The translations under genes were made by a program, and so were the position numbers. Below the pieces are notes generated by a model that was given only the letters and a program-made list of their open reading frames with translations, ran no database searches and was not told where the DNA came from. From assembly GCA_945957605.1 (NCBI GenBank), contig CAMFLR010000008.1:124001-188000 (forward strand): DNA of 64,000 bases, written 5' to 3'. The stretch comes from an uncultured Isosphaeraceae bacterium (GTDB lineage Bacteria > Planctomycetota > Planctomycetia > Isosphaerales > Isosphaeraceae). Below, piece after piece: positions 18,834 to 28,600 of this stretch. Position 1 is the first letter of the stretch. Each line of letters begins with the position of its first letter.

Positions 18834-20264
18834 ATGCGACACAATCGAACTCGACCGGCGGCCGGGTTTACGATGATCGAGTTGCTGATCGTTGTTCTGG
18901 TCATTGGTATTCTCATCGGCTTCATTCTCGTTGCCGCGGCAGACGGCGTTCGCCGTGCCGAAGAAAAGGCGACGCTCGCGCTGATCACCAAGCTTGAAGT
19001 TGGTATCTCCGAGCGGATGGAAGCGATTCTGATCAGACGGGCGGATGTGTACCCCGCTCATGCGCTCATCGCGCAAATTACGACCAGTGATCCTGTTAAC
19101 GGCACGACTCGGCTCAATTCATCGCAAAGGGCCCAAGTGATCGCGCAATTTGACCTTGTTCGATCGGAATTTCCCGATGTGTTTGTTCCATTACCTCCCG
19201 GTTCGAGTTATTGGGCAACTTTCGGAGTGGCAAGTGATTTTCCTGTCGGTTCTGGCGACTTCTCTGTGCCGCTCGGTGCGAGTGTTCCGACATCCACGTT
19301 TTTCTCCAACGCCGGCATATCGCCGCCAAGTCCTGCTCTGCCTATTACTGGCAACTATGGGGCATCCTGGGGGTCGATGGCGGGAATTCATAAGAATCTA
19401 GGCTGTCTGCCAGCAGGCTATGATGGCGTCGACAACAATGGCAACGGACTGGTAGACGAAGTTGCGGAAGGGACAGGGGGGAACGCACAACTTCAGACGC
19501 AGATTTCTGCAAAACTCGCCAGCCATCAACATCGTACGGCCCGTTCGGAGATGCTCTACGCAGTGCTCGTTGAGGGACAAGGCCCACTTGGAAGTGTGTT
19601 TGCTCCCGACGAATTCACCTCGCGCGAGGTGGCGGATACCGACAACGATGGTCTGCCCGAGTTCATCGACGCATGGGGGCAACCGCTGCAGTTCTATCGT
19701 TGGCCGGTTTATTACAACCCAGACTTCAACGCGACTGTGCCGACCGCGAATTACATCCAAAAGGGAAGAGAGAATTATCTAGCGATCACTGAGCCGCGCC
19801 AATTGGATCCGCTGGACCCCGCCCAGCTTCTCACGTCGCCATCGTGGTTCGATAAAAACGTGAATGCAACAAATACTTCTTTCGGGGCCGTTGGTACGAT
19901 GAGCCAGGGAGTGACCGCATTCGAGGCGTTCTTTCACTCGATTCACGATCCGTTTCCGCCAAGTGCGACGGGGACGCTCTGGGATCGTTCCGGAGCTTAT
20001 CCGCGCCGCGCTTATTATTCACGACCGCTTGTCCTTTCAGCGGGCCCGGACAAATTACTGGGAGTTGCGAACTACTCGGTGCAGCCAACCGGAGTGAGTG
20101 CGGCGACTTTTATGGCAAGCGTGCTTTTAAACGAAAGCCCTGCTGAACCTCACATCAAGGTTTCTCCGAGTGACGATTCTGATCCCACTGGAACGCTCGC
20201 TGTTAACGCTACTGATGATATTTCCAATTTCAGTCTCTCCTCACCTGGTGGAGGAGTTCGATAA
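18834..20264 (+). CDS. Second GspG-like pseudopilin, enlarged
   Basis: 476 residues with a short prepilin leader (MRHNRTRPAAG, then FTMIELLIV), Glu at mature position 5. Two acidic loops stand out: DGVDNNGNGLVDE (about nt 19425-19460) and DTDNDGLPE (about 19636-19662), both like EF-hand or thrombospondin type 3 calcium-binding loops. After the second comes a WGQPLQFYRWPV stretch. LSAGPDKLLGV near the C-terminus matches the GspG-like SAGPD motif, and the tail TDDISNFSLSS resembles the preceding protein's tail. Start at 18834 is supported by GAGGAG upstream; GTG at 18822 is possible. Likely a second main or adaptor subunit of the pseudopilus. Confidence 0.8.
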   Translation: MRHNRTRPAAGFTMIELLIVVLVIGILIGFILVAAADGVRRAEEKATLALITKLEVGISERMEAILIRRADVYPAHALIAQITTSDPVNGTTRLNSSQRAQVIAQFDLVRSEFPDVFVPLPPGSSYWATFGVASDFPVGSGDFSVPLGASVPTSTFFSNAGISPPSPALPITGNYGASWGSMAGIHKNLGCLPAGYDGVDNNGNGLVDEVAEGTGGNAQLQTQISAKLASHQHRTARSEMLYAVLVEGQGPLGSVFAPDEFTSREVADTDNDGLPEFIDAWGQPLQFYRWPVYYNPDFNATVPTANYIQKGRENYLAITEPRQLDPLDPAQLLTSPSWFDKNVNATNTSFGAVGTMSQGVTAFEAFFHSIHDPFPPSATGTLWDRSGAYPRRAYYSRPLVLSAGPDKLLGVANYSVQPTGVSAATFMASVLLNESPAEPHIKVSPSDDSDPTGTLAVNATDDISNFSLSSPGGGVR

Positions 20265-21662
20265 ATGCGTACGAATTCGCATATAAAAACAGATAGGCAT
20301 CGCGGATTTACGCTTGTCGAGTTGCTCGTCGTGTTGTTGATCGTCGTCTTGGTCAGCGCAGCGACCTTGCCTGTAGTGATTCCGGCTTTCAATCATCGTC
20401 AGGTGAGCGAGGGAGCGCGAATCCTTCATGCGACCCTGGCTGGAGCTCGTGACTCCGCCATTCGCGCCAATGCGCCGCGCGGTATTCGGCTTTTGCCCGA
20501 CCCAGCGTTTCCGGGGCCGAACACACTCGCAGCCAATCGAATGGTGGCACTCGAAGCCGCCGCGGATTACAACTCCGGGCTAGTGTCGATTGGGCTAAGG
20601 CAGAGGGCCCTTCCTGGGGCTTTGACTACCCTCACACTCTCAAATGGGCAAGTTGTAACGTTTGCGCAAGAGATTGTTATTCGTGAAGAGCTGAGAAATG
20701 CATCCAATCTTCTGAACGAACCCACTTCTTGGTATTGGAATGTCCGTCAAGGGGAAAAAATTCGATTTGACGATTCGGGGCGTTATTACACAATTGTCGG
20801 TCCTATGTTGGTCGGCCCGACGGGAGGAAATACTGAAAGGTACATCAACTTTGGTCCTCCGGGCTCTGTCGACGATGGAAGTGGCAATCCAGTCTCTAAT
20901 AATGGAGTTCCGTTCAGCAACCGAGGTCTTGAGTATCTAATCGTCACAAATGGTCAAGATGATAATGGAAATGGCTTTGTGGATGAGTCGTTCGATGGGA
21001 TCGACAACGATGGTGATGGCGTGACCGACCCCGCGTATGACGGCAGCAATCCTGCTCTTGGTCACGGGTTGCTATACAATGGCAGCGCGGTTGTCGTCGG
21101 AGAATACGAAGTCGAAAAGCTCGTTGGCTCGCAGTTTGCTGCCATTACTGTTTTTACCCCGCCGGTTACTCATCAAACTTACAACATCCTTCGGCGCCCT
21201 GTTGTCACAGAATCTTCACATGAAGTTGCGCTTCCTCAGGGTGTCGTGGTTGACCTGACGACCTGGAACACAACGCTTGAACGGTCGCGCTTGCCGATCG
21301 ATCCTTTTACCGGATTCGTCGACATCATGATCTATCCCAACGGTCAGGTTGTAATCCCCGGCCCTGGGCAGGGATCGCTGCCGACAGCAGGGAACGCGTT
21401 GTCGAGCATGCCTTTCTATCACTTTTGGATTGCCGAACGCGATGATGTGTTTGACGCTCAGGGAACAACGTTTCCCGCGCTACCCATGCCGGCGGCTACT
21501 CCAGGATATGCTGGGGCAGTGAACCTCAAGGGCGATCGACGACTGGTCACTTTGTTCACTCGGACTGGCCAGGTTGTGACAAACGAGATCGAGAATTTTA
21601 ACGCCGCTGATCGCAACACTCCTTACTATGCCGCCCAGTTCGGGCTGAGGGAATCCAAATGA
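20265..21662 (+). CDS. GspH-like minor pseudopilin, enlarged
   Basis: 465 residues; the prepilin leader MRTNSHIKTDRHRG is followed by FTLVELLVVLLIV. The early mature region (ARILHATLAGARDSAIRAN, then RGIRLLPD) resembles GspH, which caps the pseudopilus shaft. A double acidic loop, DDNGNGFVDE and DGIDNDGDGVTDP (about nt 20956-21030), is a strong match to calcium-binding Dx[DN]xDGxxD repeats. The ATG follows the previous stop with no gap and has GGTGGAGGAG just upstream, so translation is coupled. Local G+C is low (26 of 60 bases in 20701-20760). Confidence 0.78.
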   Translation: MRTNSHIKTDRHRGFTLVELLVVLLIVVLVSAATLPVVIPAFNHRQVSEGARILHATLAGARDSAIRANAPRGIRLLPDPAFPGPNTLAANRMVALEAAADYNSGLVSIGLRQRALPGALTTLTLSNGQVVTFAQEIVIREELRNASNLLNEPTSWYWNVRQGEKIRFDDSGRYYTIVGPMLVGPTGGNTERYINFGPPGSVDDGSGNPVSNNGVPFSNRGLEYLIVTNGQDDNGNGFVDESFDGIDNDGDGVTDPAYDGSNPALGHGLLYNGSAVVVGEYEVEKLVGSQFAAITVFTPPVTHQTYNILRRPVVTESSHEVALPQGVVVDLTTWNTTLERSRLPIDPFTGFVDIMIYPNGQVVIPGPGQGSLPTAGNALSSMPFYHFWIAERDDVFDAQGTTFPALPMPAATPGYAGAVNLKGDRRLVTLFTRTGQVVTNEIENFNAADRNTPYYAAQFGLRESK

Positions 21663-23032
21663 TCGCTCGCACCGCTCGGGCACGGTCCGGGATTACCCTG
21701 ACCGAAATACTCATTTCGATTCTCATTATGGGAGTCGGTTTGATCTCGCTGGCTACACTCTTTCCGCTGGGCCTTGTTCGCCTACGGGACGCTGCACGCC
21801 AAAGCCGTTCGGCATTGCTAGGGGAATCGGCATCCGCTGACGTTGGGTCTCGGGCGTTGCTTGATAAGGCCAAGTTCTTCGAAACCTACTACGGCAGCAC
21901 GGGTACGGATCCGGCATCGAACGACCCGTTCATTCATGATATGCGTTCAAATGATGGCAATAGCCCTCCATCCGCGTTCTTGTCCGCAACACTTGACTCA
22001 GGCGGATTACCGATCTGCTACGACCCACTTTGGTTCAAGGTAACCGGCCAGGCACCCTACTCGCTGACCTCCACTGCCGTCATGACGGCGTTTCCCGGGG
22101 GATCGTTCTCAAACACCGTTCCTGTCCAGGCGGCCTTCGGGTTTAGTTCTCTGCTCGCGCCTGCAGCGAGCGACGGCGCGGCGCCAAATTCATACGGGTT
22201 GCAACGAATCACAAATTTTATTCCCTGGATCCCAGCGGCCAGCGCCTTTCCGTTTACTTTTACGAATCCGGGAAATGCAAACCCATTGACATTTCGTGAT
22301 ATGGTCGAGGATACTTTTGTTTCGCCTGAAGATCTCGTGATGCAGAACGACGGGGCAAATCAGCAGCTTCTGGCGATGCCCAATTCGACAGTTTCGCAGA
22401 CCGCATCCGGCGTCGTGCCGATGATGACGGCATCGGGATCAACAATCAGCGATTGGAAGTATTCATGGTTCTTTACTGGGCGGCAGATTGACAGGTTGGA
22501 TGACACGCAGTTCAGCGGTGACATCGTTATCGTCGAAAATCGGCAGATTGGCGTCGAAACTCAGGGTACAGTTCCCGTTGCTTCAAGTGAGTTCGTCGTT
22601 GACGCGATCTTCGGCGCCGGCGCGAACAATCCAACAGGCACGCCGCAATTCTTTGCAAGCGGCGCAAGCCGTTCTGTCATACTGCGCTGGCCAGCCACCC
22701 AACCCGATTTGGAAATCAAAGTTGGAAACTGGTTCGCCGACGTGACGTATTTCTTACCGCAGAACGCCGCTGCTGTTAATGCCAAGAGCGTGACTGTAGG
22801 TGGTACGTCGTATCCCATGCAACGCTGCTATTGGTATCAAGTGTCGAAACGTTCCGACGTGACGAATACAACAGTGAACGGGACTGCATATCGACAAATG
22901 ACGGTGACGACAACCACCCCCTTGCGTGCACAAACATTGCTGAGCGGGGCTGGTGTGCCGGTGTTTTCCAACACAGCGCTATTCATGCCGGGCGTGATCA
23001 ACGTCTACTCGCGTACTTTTTATGTCCGCTGA
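21659..23032 (+). CDS. GspI-like minor pseudopilin, enlarged
   Basis: 457 residues. The leader MIARTARARSG precedes ITLTEILISILIMGVGLISL, with Ile in place of Phe at the cleavage position and Glu at mature position 5, as in several GspI proteins. It overlaps the preceding gene by four bases (ATGA), indicating coupled translation. The remaining 400 residues are beta-rich with many Thr, Ser and Asn and no family I can name. By order (after GspH, before GspJ) it is the GspI equivalent, normally about 125 residues, in the tip complex. Confidence 0.75.
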   Translation: MIARTARARSGITLTEILISILIMGVGLISLATLFPLGLVRLRDAARQSRSALLGESASADVGSRALLDKAKFFETYYGSTGTDPASNDPFIHDMRSNDGNSPPSAFLSATLDSGGLPICYDPLWFKVTGQAPYSLTSTAVMTAFPGGSFSNTVPVQAAFGFSSLLAPAASDGAAPNSYGLQRITNFIPWIPAASAFPFTFTNPGNANPLTFRDMVEDTFVSPEDLVMQNDGANQQLLAMPNSTVSQTASGVVPMMTASGSTISDWKYSWFFTGRQIDRLDDTQFSGDIVIVENRQIGVETQGTVPVASSEFVVDAIFGAGANNPTGTPQFFASGASRSVILRWPATQPDLEIKVGNWFADVTYFLPQNAAAVNAKSVTVGGTSYPMQRCYWYQVSKRSDVTNTTVNGTAYRQMTVTTTTPLRAQTLLSGAGVPVFSNTALFMPGVINVYSRTFYVR

Positions 23033-23072
23033 TTGGTCAAACCTTTTCACGGGCATGCCTGAGGATACTGTC

Positions 23073-25454
23073 ATGTATCTCGTCTTGGACACGAATCGCT
23101 GGGGACGTCGCCGGGGGTTCACCCTGGTTGAGATGCTAGTCGTCGTCGCGCTTTTGATACTGATGATGACAATCCTCGCATCGATCTTTCAGCAAGCCAC
23201 CGGCGCGATCAGCGTGTCGCGTACCTATCAGGAACTTGACAACAATCTCAAGTTTCTTGATCAAACGATTCGCGCCGATTTGTCGAATATCACCGCGAAG
23301 ATGACCCCGCCAAACAATCCTGCGAATAAGTCTGGATACTTCGAGTACGGCGAAAACGCTCCCGCTGATCCTCAGGGTGAGGATACGGACGACTATCTAG
23401 CCTTCACTGTGAAAGCTCTGCCTGGTCAACCGTTTGTTGGTCGCACTTGGTTGTCCGGCGCCACGCCAACCTTCGCCAATCAAAACGTTCAACCCGTCAC
23501 GATTACCAGCGACTACGCGGAAGTGATCTACTTCCTTCGCAACGGAAATCTATACCGACGGGTTTTACTCGTGGTCCCGGATCGCCAGCCGTCGGTTTTT
23601 GTTCGGGGCAGGCGTGGACCCAGTAACTCGCTGGTTGGTGTGTACGCTGCGGCGATGTACGGCGCGACGACTGCGAATCCAGTACCAGTCACGAGTTGGC
23701 TTTCGGTCAATGACATTTCGGCACGTCCGACAACCTCGCCGGCTGTGGTCACCGCAATCACGGGCAGTCAGAATCCTGTCTACAACTCCCTGGCGGACCT
23801 GACCAATCGCGAGAATCGCTTCGCACGCCGACGATTTCATAACGATTATTGGAACACGACGAACGGCGCGAACGGCGGCTACACAGACTTTAGCAGCTTT
23901 GTTGGTCTTGATGGCATCATTGACGACGGCAACTTCGACGGTTTGCCTGACTACTACCCGACCCTAACCGCGTCGCAGGTTCAAATCGTTCGCACTAAGA
24001 ACTCCGCCGCGACTTCCACCTCTTCAACCATTATTCTTGGACTGATGAATGAGGACCCGAGCTCGATGCCTGGGGCAAGCGGTGCGCAAACTAACGGGGG
24101 GGGCTACCACAGAGTCGACGTGGGCGTCGCCGGGGCGAATCCGCTTGATGTCTACGCATTTCCGTTCATCAATCCGAACATGTACTCCATGCCGGAAACC
24201 GCGTCAGTATTTGCTCCAAGCCTCAAGAGCATAAGTGGCTTAACTGTCAGTGGCAACATTGGATGGCTTCATGCGATTGACAATCGAACCATCGGTGGCT
24301 CACCCCTGAATGCTCTAACGCCAATCGCAAGTGACATCGTCTACAATCACGCTCCGCTGGAATTCGGCGACAGTATTCCTGGGCCGCGTGAGGTTTTACC
24401 TGCGAATACGTCACACGCATTGCAAACTTGGTGGGGATTTCCGACATTTCGCGAAACCGCGTCCGGGAATTACCGCGACCCGATCGACGGTCTTGCGACA
24501 GGAAGTAACTACCCCGGGATTACGGGGGGATCTACAGCGACATTGGCTCCCATTGGCAATCAGGTCGAACAATTACGGGCACGCCCACAGAACTTAACTC
24601 CGGCTGCCGCTACTCCGAAAGGTTTCACAGCGGCGGATTTCAACTCGCCGCCGGTTGTTGGAAGTCTTCCGCCATTCGGTACACCCGCGGCGCCCGCGGT
24701 ACCGTACGGGTTCGATGGAGCGGGTAACAGCACAGGGAATCTGGCGCTGGTCTCCAGCAATGCAGCGCTTGCTTCGTCGACACAGGCGAATCTTGCGCAA
24801 ATCTGGGATGACGACCTGATCATGACGGGTGTCCGAAGCTTCGATGTGAAGGCATATGATCCTAAGGCTCCGCTTTACAACGATGCAACGGGCAAAGTGG
24901 GCTATAACGCGGGATATTTCGATCTGGGTTACGCTGCGACCGACTACGTTAAAGTCCTGGGTGATCCACTACTAGTGATTAGTACGCCGAAATTGCTCTG
25001 GGACGCCTCCACCTCACAGCCGCAAGGTTTTGGGCACGAAGGGCGGATGCCCCCTCTTACGAGTGACAACCGTCTCGATCCTCAGCGTGCTATCGTGAAG
25101 GATCCGATTAATTTTGGGCAATTTCTCGAAAATAACATTGGTGACGATACAGACGCGGCAGTCAGCACTAATTCGTCAGGGTTCTCAACCGGTCCGCCAG
25201 GCTCCTCTCCTCATCGCTTGCGTCGAGTCTGGGATTCGTGGTCGACAGACTACACGAACGCCCCATCGGTCGATGTCAATCTGCGAGGTGCGACTTACCA
25301 GGCTGCGCCGCTTGATCGACCGATCTACCCATCATATCCCCCGCCGTATCCTGAGCCGCTTCGCGGAATTCAAATTCAGATTCGCGTGACCGACGTGAAG
25401 AATGAACGAGTGAAAATTCTCACAATTCGGCAAGATTTCAGCGACAAATTATGA
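23073..25454 (+). CDS. GspJ-like minor pseudopilin, very large
   Basis: About 793 residues against about 200 for GspJ. The leader MYLVLDTNRWGRRRG is followed by FTLVEMLVVVALLILMMTI, and the mature start (QELDNNLKFLDQTIRADLSNI) resembles GspJ. An acidic loop GIIDDGNFDGLPDYY lies near nt 23915-23955. The C-terminus (GIQIQIRVTDVKNERVKILTIRQDF) matches the usual end of GspJ-type pseudopilins. I chose ATG 23073 for TGAGGA 8 bases upstream; ATG 23022, overlapping the previous gene, and ATG 23055 are alternatives. The middle 500 residues are Pro/Asn/Thr-rich with no recognised domain. Confidence 0.75.
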   Translation: MYLVLDTNRWGRRRGFTLVEMLVVVALLILMMTILASIFQQATGAISVSRTYQELDNNLKFLDQTIRADLSNITAKMTPPNNPANKSGYFEYGENAPADPQGEDTDDYLAFTVKALPGQPFVGRTWLSGATPTFANQNVQPVTITSDYAEVIYFLRNGNLYRRVLLVVPDRQPSVFVRGRRGPSNSLVGVYAAAMYGATTANPVPVTSWLSVNDISARPTTSPAVVTAITGSQNPVYNSLADLTNRENRFARRRFHNDYWNTTNGANGGYTDFSSFVGLDGIIDDGNFDGLPDYYPTLTASQVQIVRTKNSAATSTSSTIILGLMNEDPSSMPGASGAQTNGGGYHRVDVGVAGANPLDVYAFPFINPNMYSMPETASVFAPSLKSISGLTVSGNIGWLHAIDNRTIGGSPLNALTPIASDIVYNHAPLEFGDSIPGPREVLPANTSHALQTWWGFPTFRETASGNYRDPIDGLATGSNYPGITGGSTATLAPIGNQVEQLRARPQNLTPAAATPKGFTAADFNSPPVVGSLPPFGTPAAPAVPYGFDGAGNSTGNLALVSSNAALASSTQANLAQIWDDDLIMTGVRSFDVKAYDPKAPLYNDATGKVGYNAGYFDLGYAATDYVKVLGDPLLVISTPKLLWDASTSQPQGFGHEGRMPPLTSDNRLDPQRAIVKDPINFGQFLENNIGDDTDAAVSTNSSGFSTGPPGSSPHRLRRVWDSWSTDYTNAPSVDVNLRGATYQAAPLDRPIYPSYPPPYPEPLRGIQIQIRVTDVKNERVKILTIRQDFSDKL

Positions 25455-25685
25455 CTACCTCGCGTCTAAGCGAGAAAGCGTTCCCGAGACGCGGTCTTCT
25501 GGTGCTTAACGAGTCAGTGATTGCGGGGCCGCTGAGGTTTTTGCCAACGGCCCAACAAGAAAAAAATCCCCCTATGTCTGTGCTCGCGAGATTTCGCGTT
25601 CCCGATACGAACAACGGTGAACCAAGGCGCAAGCGTCGAAAACACGTCCCGGCACGTTGCGAAATGAGTTGGGAGGAGACCTCCA

Positions 25686-28600
25686 ATGTTTTTTGCGAAT
25701 CATGAGCGATCGTTGGCGAGACGGCGCGGTGTCGTGCTGATCCTCGTTCTCGGTATGCTCTCCCTCATGGCCCTGATCGGCGTCACGTTTGCCACGTTCG
25801 CGGGACAGTCGCTTGTCGGCAACCGGAATTTCGCCCAGGGGGCGAGCTTCCCGACGTCCGAACAGTGCATGGATTTCGCGCTCTCGCAACTGATCAACGA
25901 CACCAACAATCCGATGTCGGCGATTCGCGGTCATAGCCTGCTCCGCGACATGTACGGCAACGATTCACTGATGACCGGAAACACCGGTGCGTTCCGTTGT
26001 GCGATAACCGCACGACCTGACGGCGTACCGCTGCAATTGACTGCCGGCGGAGCTTACGGCTTTTACAGTTCAGCGCGGCCCGTGAATCTGACTGGCTATC
26101 TCCAATACACAACTAATATCCCCGCGACGTCCTATTTTCCCGCGCTTTATGGTGCGGACTTCACGCGGTGGACGCTTCGCGTTCCCGCAAGTGGAAACAA
26201 TGTCGCCTCGACATACGAGATTCTTGAAGACGATGTCTTCAATGGGTTTCACGTTTTCACGCTTTCCGCTCTCGATCCGCTCACCACGACGGCCAATCAA
26301 GCGGCTCCGCCAACTGGGTCCCCTTACACAACGACGGCTGATCCCTATCAAGGGCAGCCAGTCACACGGCTTTATCTCAGCCAAGACAATCCTCAAATTT
26401 CGAGCCCGACGAATCTCAAAGGCATCGCGGTGATGAACTCGCCGTTGCCCGTGATTGCGGCGAATGCGCCTGTCGCCTTCACGCTGGACTGCCGATACCA
26501 GCGTGCGTTCAACGGAACTGGCATGACACATGCGAACGCCGCAGGCGTTCCGTTCAACAGCGCGGCATATGCAAATTTCCGGGTCAATGGCAACTTGCTT
26601 GCATACGCGTTTAACTCGAGCCAGGCAATCACAGGCACGGCATATGGCGATCCGTCCTCGTACGCGATGGACGAAGACTACGATGCGTGCGATCTCGAGA
26701 ACTGGTATCTCGCTCTTCAATCGGCCGATGGCTCTGTAATGATTCCCTCGTTCCACCGTCCAGGTATCTTGCAGTTGACGGACTGGACCAATGTTTATAC
26801 GGCTAGTGGAACAGCTTCCGACGCCGCAGCCGTTATGTCGATGTCTAAGATTCTCCGCCCGAGGCGGCTTGATAACTCGCCGAACTTTCCCGCAGATCCG
26901 ATTCCTCATAATGGTGGCTTGGGCGATCCTAAGAATGGCAAGATTACCTACGATATCGACAACGATGGCGACGGACTCACCGATTCGGTCTGGCTAGATC
27001 TCGGCTTTCCGGTCCAGCGCGATGCACGTGGTCTTTCGTTCAAGCCACTGTTTGCGTTCATGGTAATTGGCCTGAACGGACGGCTGCCGCTTAACACGGT
27101 CGGTAACCTTCAAAGCCGCGATTTCCAGGTGAAGACTACTACCGATACAGCGAACCCACCGAAGACGCCTGCGCCGTTCGTTTACGAATACGGACCGGCT
27201 AATATTTTGGACGGGCCGACTTGGAGCCACGCGTCGCACCTAGGCTACTCGGTGAATGAAATAAACCCGCTATTTGCGCTGCAGAACGCGCCGACCTTGG
27301 TATATGGCGCGAGCATGGGCCCATTCTCGCAGCACGACAATTCCACTGTTACTCTGAATTATCCAAACGCGGGTGGGGCTGGTCAAAACACCATCACTGT
27401 TCCTGGAGCGACCGTAGACGTCGTTCAACTACGCAATCTTCTGGCGGGAACGGTGCCGGCTACAAACCCGACTGCCAATGATTCGACGATCAATGGCGAT
27501 TCGAATTACGTGATGGTGGCCGGAAGTCCCTACTACATGCCGAACGGCATGTACGACACGACGGATGTTGTTAATGGGTCGTATGTGACCCGCAGTAATA
27601 CTGCTGTGCCAGGCCGCTGGGGCGAGCCTAACGGTATTCCCAAGTATATCTCCCCAACCTATTGGACATATTCTACACCTAATGGCATCGCCACGATCAA
27701 CAGCCTCATTTACCCCAACCCTGTGCGGGCGGGGCGCTCCGGCTTCTACGGCGCGAACGGTTGGACGACAAACGACAATACAGACGACGATTTCGACGCG
27801 TATGACTTCTATCCTTTCGTTGGCACCGTTCCATCCGGCGACATGACGAATGGCGCGAATTCGGGCGAAGGTTTCTATTACACCAACCCCCCTTCGGCAG
27901 CCGCGTATATGGCCGGCAATTTCTATGACTCCGCTGGCGCCCTTCAACTGCCCGTTGAGCGCATGAGGTCTTGGACATCGCCCACCGACCCTGCAGGAGT
28001 CGGTCGCGTCGTTGCTTGGTCAGAGCGACCCCTGAATGTCTTCGATTACGGGACAGGTTATGACGCATCGGGGCGCGTTGGGTTCTTCCGATACTTCCGC
28101 CCTGCAGGTGTTCCGAAAGTCATCTATTACGACGCTCTCTACAACACGGGGTCGAACGCGTATACGCGAAATGTCTATAACCAGCCGATCCTCCAGGGGC
28201 CAGCAATCCTTCCTCCGGCCGGCCAACAGTGGATCATCGATACGAAAACAAACATGTTGCACAGTTGGCAGTCGGCCGCTGCGCCGCTTGGTGGCATTGG
28301 TGCAACGAATTCCTGGACCAAGGCAGCCGGCATTGCGGTAATGGGAGCAATGCCTTGGGACTTCATTCAGGGGACGCCAGCTAGCACGTATTTTGGCGCG
28401 GCTGTGCCAGGCACGACGCCGGTATACCCTCGAATCATTGTGCCGACGGACCCGGCCTTCCCCGCTGGCAGCACCGCGACGATGACGACCAACATCAACA
28501 CGGGCCAGGGGCCGCTTCTGCCGCCCACGATTACGTCGAGTGCGGTTAACCCGGACACTCGCGCGGGCGACTATATTGTGATGTCTGGCGCTACAGTCGT

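Noticed and set aside
25451..25705. 84-residue frame overlapping the end of the GspJ-like gene by ATGA and running into the giant gene
   Set aside because: No ribosome site, no hydrophobic segment or family match, and it would overlap the well-placed start of the giant gene.
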